NCBI GenBank assembly: GCA_019247755.1
Contig: JAFBAM010000038.1
Location: 1-6,836, forward strand
Reading direction: 5' to 3'
Source: Sphingomonas sp.
Lineage (GTDB): Bacteria > Pseudomonadota > Alphaproteobacteria > Sphingomonadales > Sphingomonadaceae
DNA length: 6,836 nucleotides
The translations under genes and the position numbers were made by a program. The notes under the pieces were generated by a model. It was given only the letters and a program-made list of their open reading frames with translations. It made no database searches and had not been told where the DNA came from. This document shows positions 1-4,561 of this stretch, one piece after another. Positions within the stretch are counted from its first letter, which is position 1, and each line of letters starts with the position of its first letter.

Positions 1-236
1 CGGAGCACGAGCAGCAACGAGCCGAGCGCGCCGGCGACGAAGGCGAACGTCGACGCAGCAAGCACCCACTGCGGCTCCGCCTCGAACAGCGCCCGTTGAT
101 CGAGGGGCAGTGTCGCTGGATCGGTCAGCGTATGCATGACTAGGCCGGCACAACCGAGGACCATGAATAAGAGCGAGGCGATCGCGGCGAACATGTACCA
201 GCCAGCGACCGGCCTTGGCTTAAAGCGTTCGTCCAA
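1..236 (-). CDS. Small multi-pass membrane protein, partial (C-terminus beyond left edge)
   Basis: The minus-strand reading frame stays open from 236 to the window edge and gives 78 codons beginning LDERFKPRPVAGWYMFAAIA when the first codon is read literally. Two hydrophobic segments are visible, at about residues 13-35 and 58-78. A short polar stretch between them holds an F-x-A-x-P-x-W-V motif, which is followed by a G-x-L-G-S-L-L-L run. From memory, this layout resembles small four-helix membrane proteins of about 150 residues, often annotated as hypothetical or loosely as 'sugar transporter'; no function is established here. I chose the TTG at 236 because GGGAGGG (247-241) lies 4 bases upstream. 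An in-frame GTG at 251 is possible but has no such site. The gene starts 26 bases after the Rrf2 stop, so co-transcription is likely and the Rrf2 protein may regulate it (inference). Confidence 0.72.
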   Translation of the reverse strand, partial: MDERFKPRPVAGWYMFAAIASLLFMVLGCAGLVMHTLTDPATLPLDQRALFEAEPQWVLAASTFAFVAGALGSLLLVL

Positions 237-240
237 TCTG

Positions 241-247
241 CCCTCCC
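241..247 (-). promoter_or_regulatory. Ribosome binding site supporting a TTG start
   Basis: The minus strand reads GGGAGGG followed by CAGA and then TTG at 236. The purine-rich core is a good Shine-Dalgarno match at suitable spacing. It is the main reason to prefer the rare TTG start over the upstream GTG at 251. Confidence 0.55.
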
Positions 248-262
248 GCACAACAACGGCGG

Positions 263-700
263 TTATTCGTCAGTCGCCAGCCGCTCTTCCCAGCCGGCGC
301 CCTGCGCCAGCGAAATCGAATCCAGAACCGCCGTCGATTGATCGCGGAGGATCGCGAACGCCCGGCGGATCGCGCAGGTCGCTTCGTCATGGCAATCGCC
401 GCACGGCGCATAGAAGTTGGTGCTCGCGCAGGAAACAAGGGCGATCGGCCCTTCCATGGTCCTGACGATCTCGCCGAAGGAGATCTGCTCCGCCGACCGG
501 GCCAGCCGGTAACCACCTTTTGGTCCTCGCGCGCTCTTCACCAGGCCCGCCTTCTTGAGGTCGAGCATGATGAGCTCAAGATACTTCGGCGGGACGCGCT
601 GAGTCTCCGCGATCCGGCTGAGTTGCACCGGCGCGCCGCCCTGCTCCTCGGCGAGGAACAAGAGGGAGCGAAGCGCATAGCGGGTTTTCTGGGCGATCAT
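263..700 (-). CDS. Rrf2-family transcriptional regulator, probable Fe-S sensor
   Basis: This is a 145-residue protein, the usual length for Rrf2/IscR/NsrR/RirA regulators. The N-terminal winged helix-turn-helix is recognisable: MIAQKTRYALRSLLFLAE, then a region ending VPPKYLELIMLDLKKAGLV and the wing SARGPKGGYRLAR. The typical E-I-V-R-x-M-E-G-P segment follows at about residues 77-85. The cluster-binding loop contains C91, C100, C103 and C109 (spacing CX8CX2CX5C). The last pair matches the CX5C spacing of IscR-type ligands, and C91 or C100 could be the third ligand. Binding of a [2Fe-2S] or [4Fe-4S] cluster, and so sensing of iron, redox state or NO, is inferred from the family. The target genes are unknown. 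The start at 700 fits the family N-terminus, but no clear Shine-Dalgarno sequence precedes it. A small membrane protein gene follows 26 bases downstream and is probably in the same operon. Confidence 0.9.
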   Translation of the reverse strand: MIAQKTRYALRSLLFLAEEQGGAPVQLSRIAETQRVPPKYLELIMLDLKKAGLVKSARGPKGGYRLARSAEQISFGEIVRTMEGPIALVSCASTNFYAPCGDCHDEATCAIRRAFAILRDQSTAVLDSISLAQGAGWEERLATDE

Positions 701-713
701 AGGTCTGCGGTTG

Positions 714-741
714 AGCCTAGCCGGTCACGCGGTCCGCGCAA
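714..741 (-). promoter_or_regulatory. Weak candidate promoter for the Rrf2 gene
   Basis: On the minus strand TTGCGC (741-736) and TAGGCT (719-714) are 16 bases apart, a partial match to a sigma-70 promoter. Transcription would start only about 7 bases before the ATG at 700, which would fit the missing Shine-Dalgarno sequence. The match is poor and the call is tentative. Rrf2 regulators commonly control themselves, so an operator may overlap this region, but I see no clear one. Confidence 0.2.
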
Positions 742-790
742 AGTTCAGCCGCGTCGAGCCTCGATGAACGCCATTTAACATTACAGACAC

Positions 791-812
791 GGCCAAGAGA
801 AACGTCTCGGCC
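791..812. repeat. 22-base interrupted inverted repeat in the divergent intergenic region
   Basis: The arms GGCCaAGA (791-798) and TCTcGGCC (805-812) pair over seven of eight positions, with one A-C mismatch, around the loop GAAACG. It lies 46 bases upstream of the start of the exported basic protein gene, in the 158-base gap between divergent genes. It could be an operator or a leader hairpin. No U tract follows on the plus-strand side, which argues against a simple terminator in that direction. Confidence 0.35.
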
Positions 813-842
813 TAACCGAACCTCGACCGGCGCTTATCCTGC

Positions 843-856
843 CGGAGGAGGAGGAA
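843..856 (+). promoter_or_regulatory. Strong purine-rich ribosome binding site
   Basis: An uninterrupted run of GGA/GGAA triplets (CGGAGGAGGAGGAA) ends just before the ATG at 859. It is the strongest Shine-Dalgarno region in the window and suggests high translation of the exported basic protein. Confidence 0.7.
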
Positions 857-858
857 CG

Positions 859-1119
859 ATGAAGAAGTTGATTGCATCGGTCGCTGCGGCCGCGCTGATC
901 GCGACCCCGGCCGTCGCTGCGCAGAAGTCGACCACGGCTTCGACGAAGACCGTGACCACTAAGTCCGGCAACACCAAGGCGACGACGACCGTCACGACCA
1001 AGGGCAACACGACCACTGCCAAGACGACGATGAGCAAGGCTCCCGCCAAGAAAGGCAGCAAGACGGCTTCGAAGTCGGCGGGCAAGAAGCCGGCAGCCAA
1101 AGCCCCAGCCAAGGGCTGA
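859..1119 (+). CDS. Small exported basic, Thr/Lys/Ala-rich low-complexity protein
   Basis: This 86-residue protein begins with a clear signal peptide: MKK, a hydrophobic core (LIASVAAAALIA), then TPAVAA with probable cleavage after A20 or A21. The mature part of about 65 residues is repetitive Thr/Lys/Ser/Ala/Asn sequence (for example TTKSGNTKATTTVTTKGNTT) ending in an Ala-Pro-Lys tail (KKPAAKAPAKG). I count 17 lysines and no Asp, Glu, Phe, Tyr, Trp, His or Cys, so it should be strongly basic and disordered in the periplasm or outside the cell. The start is secure because of the very strong ribosome binding site. No catalytic motif is visible. In composition it resembles the exported acid-shock protein Asr of enterobacteria, but that resemblance could be convergent and no homology is claimed. 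Many sphingomonad genomes carry small Ala/Lys-rich exported proteins annotated as hypothetical. It lies 81 bases upstream of the response regulator, with a strong hairpin between them. Confidence 0.82.
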   Translation: MKKLIASVAAAALIATPAVAAQKSTTASTKTVTTKSGNTKATTTVTTKGNTTTAKTTMSKAPAKKGSKTASKSAGKKPAAKAPAKG

Positions 1120-1130
1120 GACCAGGACTT

Positions 1131-1175
1131 CGTACGGCGCCGCCGCCTCAAAGACTCCCGGCGCGGCGCCGTGCG
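1131..1175 (+). terminator. Strong GC-rich hairpin after the basic protein gene; possible terminator or attenuator
   Basis: The arm CGTACGGCGCCGC (1131-1143) pairs with GCGGCGCCGTGCG (1163-1175) over 13 base pairs, with one T-G wobble, across a 19-base loop. It begins 11 bases after the stop codon, where a terminator would be expected. The sequence after it (AACCCGGTCAGTTTG) has no real U tract. It may act as a U-less terminator, a partial terminator, or an mRNA 3'-end stabiliser that sets how much transcription reaches the two-component genes. Confidence 0.5.
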
Positions 1176-1200
1176 AACCCGGTCAGTTTGAATAGAACCG

Positions 1201-1884
1201 ATGGGCCGCAAGATCCTGCTGGTCGAGGACGACCGCGAGACCGCTACTTATCTTGCCAAGGGGCTGGGCCAGGAAGGCCATAGCGTCGAGCAGGCGAACA
1301 ATGGACAGGACGGGCTGTTCCGGGCGACGGACGGCAGCTTCGACCTGATCATCCTCGACCGAATGCTGCCGGGGATCGACGGCGTGTCGGTGCTGAAGGC
1401 GCTGCGTGCAGCGCACATCGATACGCCGGTGCTCATCCTCTCGGCATTGGCATCGGTCGGCGACCGCATCGAGGGCTTACAGAGCGGCTCCGACGATTAT
1501 CTTACGAAGCCATTCTCCTTCGCCGAGTTGCTGGCGCGCGTGAACGCGCTGCTGCGCCGCCGCGAATCCCGCGTCGACCCCACCGAGCACCGACTGACCG
1601 TCGGCGACCTTGAGATCGACCCTCTTTCGCGAACGGTAAAGCGTGGAGGAAAGAAGCTCGACCTGAAACCGCGCGAATATCTGCTGCTGGAATATTTCGC
1701 CCGGAACGAGGGGCGGGTGGTGACCCGGACCATGCTCCTGGAGCAGGTCTGGGATTATCATTTCGATCCCGGGACAAACGTCATCGACGTCCACGTCAGC
1801 AGGCTGCGCCGCAAGCTCGACGAAGGGTATGACAAGCCGCTGCTGCACACGGTGCGGGGCGCGGGCTACATGCTCGCCGCCTAA
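1201..1884 (+). CDS. OmpR/PhoB-family response regulator
   Basis: This 227-residue protein has the full two-domain layout. The receiver domain spans about residues 3-118, with the acidic pair D10/D11, the phosphoacceptor D53 in LIILDRMLPG, the switch residues S81 and Y100, and K103 in the LTKPF motif. The winged-helix DNA-binding domain spans about 130-226, with the L-x-P-R-E-Y-x-L-L-E motif, the recognition-helix segment NVIDVHVSRLRRKLD and the terminal wing TVRGAGYML. It should be phosphorylated by the kinase encoded 11 bases downstream and then act as a transcription factor. The ATG at 1201 is the first possible start because an in-frame TGA lies at 1189-1191. The upstream sequence (AATAGAACCG) has no clear Shine-Dalgarno site. 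The WDYHFDPGTNVIDVHVS region resembles CusR/CopR/CzcR-like regulators, but the stimulus cannot be read from sequence, so I give no gene symbol. Confidence 0.95.
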   Translation: MGRKILLVEDDRETATYLAKGLGQEGHSVEQANNGQDGLFRATDGSFDLIILDRMLPGIDGVSVLKALRAAHIDTPVLILSALASVGDRIEGLQSGSDDYLTKPFSFAELLARVNALLRRRESRVDPTEHRLTVGDLEIDPLSRTVKRGGKKLDLKPREYLLLEYFARNEGRVVTRTMLLEQVWDYHFDPGTNVIDVHVSRLRRKLDEGYDKPLLHTVRGAGYMLAA

Positions 1885-1895
1885 AGCGCCGTCCC

Positions 1896-3257
1896 ATGCC
1901 CACGACGCTCCGGATCGCGCTACTGGCGGGGTTGTTAGCGTTGCTCTCCAACCTTGCCGTCATCGGCTTCATCTATCTTCGCACGCATGACGATGCGGTC
2001 GCCACCGTCCACCGCCAGGTGATCGAACAGGGCAAGGTCCTGGCCGACGTTTATCGGTCCGGGGGCGACGAGGCGCTGGACGACGCGATCGCCGACACCA
2101 TGACCTACGCCGACCCGCAAACGGTGATCGCGCTGCTCAATCCAGACCGCAGCGAGATCAAGGGTAATCTCGAGAGCCTCCGTCCCCCATTGGCTGCAGG
2201 ACCCGAGGGATATCATACCGCGCTGGTCCGGCTGCGCGGACAGACCACGCCACGCGAAGCCGCGCTGGTCGTAAACCGGCTCCCGACCGGCCAGTGGTTG
2301 ATTAGCGGCCGTATCGCCGGCGAGGGCTTCGCCATCCGCGACACGCTCGAGCGATCGCTGTTCATCGCCGTGCTGGTCGCCGGCCTGCTCGGCCTGCTGT
2401 GCGGCATCGTGACGGCGCATTATGTCGGGACCCGCATCAGCAGCATCGCCCGTGTCGCCAACCGGATCAGCCCGCGGGACCTGTCGCAGCGAATACCGGT
2501 GTCGCGTTCCGGCGATGCGTTCGACCTGCTGGCGACGCAGATCAACGCCATGCTCGACCGGATCAGCGGGCTGATGGAGGAATTGCGGATGCTGACCGAC
2601 AGCCTGGCGCACGACCTCCGCTCGCCCGTCAGCAGGCTGCGATCGGCCGCTCACGCAGCGGCGGAAGCAAGCGATCCGGCCGAGCAGGAGGAGCTTCTCG
2701 GCAGCGTGATCCGCCAGGCCGACGCGCTGATGCGCATCCTCACCGCCGTGCTGGAGATCAGCCGGTCAGAGTCGCTGACCGGCCGCAAGCAGTTCAACTG
2801 GTTCGACGTGGGCGAGCTCGCAGCGGAGCTGGCGGAAATGTATGATCCGCTGGCGGACGAGCGTGGAGCGAACCTGGAATATGACCGGCCCGCGCGGCCC
2901 GTGCCCCTTTTTGGGCATCGCCAGCTGCTTGCCCAAGCCGTCAGCAACCTCGTCGAGAATGCGATCCGCTACGGTTCGACCGGCGGCGAAATCAGGGTTC
3001 ACGTCGAACCTGGCGACCGGCAGATCCGGGTCGAAGTCGGCGATCGGGGGCCGGGCATCCCGGCCAACCGCCGGGACGAAGCGCGGCGGCGGTTCGGGCG
3101 CCTCGATTCCAGCAGGTCCGACGAAGGGGCTGGCCTCGGCCTCGCGCTGGCGGAGGCGATTGCGCACCTCCACGACGGCAAGCTGAAGCTGGCCGACAAC
3201 GGACCGGGGTTGCTCACCATCCTCGAACTTCCCGTGCACGCTGCCCGCGCCGTCTAG
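1896..3257 (+). CDS. HAMP-domain sensor histidine kinase, inner-membrane
   Basis: This 453-residue kinase is the partner of the response regulator upstream (11-base gap). Domains in order: TM1 at about 5-28; a periplasmic sensor region at 29-152 with no recognised fold; TM2 at about 154-177; HAMP at about 178-230; the dimerisation/phosphoacceptor helix with H239 in SLAHDLRSPVSRLR; and the ATPase domain with the N box NLVENAIRYG (N351, N355), the G1 box DRGPGIP (383-389), an F-box-like RRRFGRLDSSRS, and the G2 box GAGLGLALAE (411-420). All residues expected for autophosphorylation and phosphotransfer are present. The F box lacks the usual E-R-F-Y form and reads A-R-R-R-F-G, a mild divergence. 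The start at 1896 gives a sensible membrane-anchor N-terminus (MPTTLRIALLAGLLALL), although the ribosome binding site is weak, so translational coupling to the regulator is plausible. The signal is unknown. Confidence 0.95.
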   Translation: MPTTLRIALLAGLLALLSNLAVIGFIYLRTHDDAVATVHRQVIEQGKVLADVYRSGGDEALDDAIADTMTYADPQTVIALLNPDRSEIKGNLESLRPPLAAGPEGYHTALVRLRGQTTPREAALVVNRLPTGQWLISGRIAGEGFAIRDTLERSLFIAVLVAGLLGLLCGIVTAHYVGTRISSIARVANRISPRDLSQRIPVSRSGDAFDLLATQINAMLDRISGLMEELRMLTDSLAHDLRSPVSRLRSAAHAAAEASDPAEQEELLGSVIRQADALMRILTAVLEISRSESLTGRKQFNWFDVGELAAELAEMYDPLADERGANLEYDRPARPVPLFGHRQLLAQAVSNLVENAIRYGSTGGEIRVHVEPGDRQIRVEVGDRGPGIPANRRDEARRRFGRLDSSRSDEGAGLGLALAEAIAHLHDGKLKLADNGPGLLTILELPVHAARAV

Positions 3258-3336
3258 CCGACGCAAAGCTGCGACGGGTTAACTCTTCCGCATGGCATCC
3301 GCTGCCGTTGTCGTTCGTTTTGCTGCGAGAACGTTG

Positions 3337-3342
3337 AGGGAG
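3337..3342 (+). promoter_or_regulatory. Ribosome binding site of the charged repeat protein
   Basis: AGGGAG lies 7 bases before the ATG at 3350, within TGAGGGAGAAGATTA. It supports that start over an ATG at 3292, which is in another frame. Confidence 0.6.
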
Positions 3343-3349
3343 AAGATTA

Positions 3350-3898
3350 ATGGCACATGGCTATATGCGCGACTACGACGAAGACCGCGGGGACGAGCAC
3401 GAGGGCTGGCAGGACGACGCTCGCGAACGCCAATGGCGCGGCGGCGAGACCCGCGGGCGCGAATGGCGCGGCGGCGAGGATCGCGAGGGCTGGCGTGGCA
3501 ATGAGCCCGACCGCAGTGACCGCAACCTAAGCTTCATGCTTGGTGACCGCGACCGAAACCGGGACCGCGGCGACTGGGAACGGGCACCGCGCAACTTCAG
3601 CAGCCATCAGGACGATCACTATCGTAGCTGGCGCGACCGGCAGATGCGGGCGCTCGACCGCGATTATGAGGACTATTGCCGTGAGCGCGAGCAGCAGTTC
3701 CACAGCGACTTCGACACATGGCGAAGCCAGCGGCGCGGCAACCAGGAGCCGCTGCGAACCGGAATGACGCAGACGAGCCAGACCGGTGATCCCACCGGCG
3801 AGCTTGAGCTCAAGAACGAGCTAAGAGGTCCGACCGTCGACCAGCCGGACCCGATGGGCACGGCGACGATGGGGACGACCTCAACGCGGAAACGCTGA
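3350..3898 (+). CDS. Highly charged hydrophilic protein with Trp-spaced WRGGE repeats, function unknown
   Basis: This 182-residue protein has no signal peptide and no membrane segment, so it is probably cytoplasmic. Residues 1-80 are dominated by Asp, Glu, Arg and Gly and carry tryptophans at 20, 29, 39 and 48, a spacing of 9-10, inside repeats of the form WRGGE/WRGNE. Residues 90-128 form a more ordered block (HYRSWRDRQMRALDRDYEDY, then a lone C110, and F117-x3-F121-x2-W124-R) predicted as charged amphipathic helix. I recall similar blocks at the C-terminus of sphingomonad hypothetical proteins that contain SWFGD-type repeats, but the SWFGD motif itself is absent here. The tail (129-182) is polar, rich in Thr, Gly and Pro, and ends RKR. 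The start has a good ribosome binding site. The gene begins 92 bases after the kinase stop, so it may be read with the two-component genes or have its own promoter. A stress-related or nucleic-acid-associated role would be a guess. Confidence 0.8.
   Translation: MAHGYMRDYDEDRGDEHEGWQDDARERQWRGGETRGREWRGGEDREGWRGNEPDRSDRNLSFMLGDRDRNRDRGDWERAPRNFSSHQDDHYRSWRDRQMRALDRDYEDYCREREQQFHSDFDTWRSQRRGNQEPLRTGMTQTSQTGDPTGELELKNELRGPTVDQPDPMGTATMGTTSTRKR
3432..3478 (+). repeat. Tandem 17-base direct repeat with a 30-base period inside the charged protein gene
   Basis: AATGGCGCGGCGGCGAG occurs at 3432-3448 and again exactly at 3462-3478. The 30-base period matches the 10-residue protein repeat (QWRGGETRGR, EWRGGEDREG). 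A third, degenerate copy encodes WRGNE at residues 48-52. Nucleotide identity in the first two copies suggests a fairly recent internal duplication. Confidence 0.75.
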
Positions 3899-3905
3899 CG
3901 TCAGC
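3894..3905. other. Perfect 12-base palindrome holding both convergent stop codons
   Basis: GCTGACGTCAGC is fully self-complementary. TGA at 3896-3898 ends the plus-strand charged protein gene and TCA at 3901-3903 (TGA on the minus strand) ends the L,D-transpeptidase gene. Only two bases separate the two coding regions, so any terminator for either gene must lie inside the other gene. Confidence 0.8.
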
Positions 3906-4482
3906 CCTCGATCACGACCTTCGTGCCCACCTTGGTCACCCCGTAGAGCTTCTCGGCGAACTTCATCGGCAAGCGCATGCAGCCGTGGCTCGCCGGGTAG
4001 CCGGGGTTGACGCCGCCGTGGAAAGCGATGCCATACTCGTCGATCCGCTGCATGAACGGCATCGGCGCATTGTCATACTTCTTTGAGCGGTAGAAGGGCC
4101 GCTTCTCCAGGATCGTCCAGTAGCCATAAGGGGTGACATGGCCCTGTTTGGCACTCGACATACTGGAAGCGCCGACGAGCGTATCCCCTTTGTAGAGATA
4201 GACCATCTGGGTGAGGAGGTCGGCGACGATGCGCGGATCGCCCTCCTTCGGCACCGTGGCAGACCACACATATTCGCCGGGCTTCAGGCCGAGCCTTCCG
4301 AAGGCGGCGACCATGTCCTTATGAGCCTGCGGCGCGTTGCCGACTGTCCAGTGATACGGGACTTCGCCGACCGCGGGCGTGGCAGGCTTGGCCGAAGCGA
4401 CCTTTGGTGCAGGCGCCGTCTCGCAGCCTGCAAGTAGCGCCGCCGCCGAAACGGCGATGATAAATTTGTAGCTAATGCCCAC
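3901..4482 (-). CDS. L,D-transpeptidase (YkuD domain) lipoprotein
   Basis: This 193-residue protein begins with a lipoprotein signal: MGISYKFIIAVSAA followed by the lipobox LLAGC with C20. Residue +2 is Glu, so outer-membrane retention is likely by E. coli Lol rules. An Ala/Pro linker (22-40) leads to the YkuD/ErfK-type catalytic domain. The signature is HGGVNPGYPASHGCMRLP with H155, H166, catalytic C168 and R170. Such enzymes make meso-DAP cross-links in peptidoglycan or attach proteins to it; the exact reaction here cannot be assigned. The start codon is GTG at 4482. The next codons (GGC, ATT, AGC) offer no other standard start that keeps the signal peptide, so GTG is well supported despite a weak Shine-Dalgarno sequence. 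The gene lies 79 bases downstream of the M28 peptidase on the same strand. It could be read through from there or use its own promoter: TTGACT at 4536-4531 is a -35-like element, but no good -10 follows. Confidence 0.92.
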   Translation of the reverse strand: MGISYKFIIAVSAAALLAGCETAPAPKVASAKPATPAVGEVPYHWTVGNAPQAHKDMVAAFGRLGLKPGEYVWSATVPKEGDPRIVADLLTQMVYLYKGDTLVGASSMSSAKQGHVTPYGYWTILEKRPFYRSKKYDNAPMPFMQRIDEYGIAFHGGVNPGYPASHGCMRLPMKFAEKLYGVTKVGTKVVIEG

Positions 4483-4561
4483 GGCCCGAACCCCGATCGT
4501 TTCCGTTGATGAGCAAGACTAGCGACGAAGAGTCAATGCATCGTTTAACGGCAAGTTACTG

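Larger units (their letters stand above)
701..858. other. Divergent intergenic region between the Rrf2 gene and the basic exported protein gene
   Basis: This 158-base stretch separates two divergent genes and so should hold promoters for both directions. It contains the inverted repeat at 791-812, the strong ribosome binding site near 843-856, and a weak minus-strand promoter candidate at 714-741. I looked for the alphaproteobacterial stress promoter form GGAAC-N16/17-CGTT and did not find a convincing match. Confidence 0.5.

Noticed and set aside
338..778. A 146-codon plus-strand frame over the Rrf2 gene
   Set aside because: The minus strand encodes a full-length Rrf2 protein with conserved motifs. 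The plus frame has no recognisable domain or ribosome binding site.
834..1211. A 125-codon minus-strand frame opposite the basic protein that encodes a very hydrophobic Val/Leu/Ala-rich sequence
   Set aside because: The hydrophobicity is an artefact of reading Lys/Thr codons on the opposite strand (AAG gives CTT, ACG and ACC give CGT, GGT or shifted Val codons). The plus-strand gene has a signal peptide and a strong ribosome binding site.
1935..2654. A 239-codon open frame on the minus strand inside the histidine kinase gene
   Set aside because: The plus-strand product has every histidine kinase motif. The opposite frame is rich in Gln, Arg, Gly and Asp with no domain and is expected in GC-rich coding DNA.
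3258..3349. Possible EcfG general-stress promoter before the charged protein gene
   Set aside because: CGTT-like -10 elements occur, but no GGAAC lies at 16-17 bases from them, so the call is not supported.
4508..4536. Candidate promoter for the L,D-transpeptidase gene starting with TTGACT
   Set aside because: The -35-like hexamer is good, but the bases at 17-18 spacing (CTCATC/TCATCA) are poor -10 matches, so it is mentioned only with the gene.
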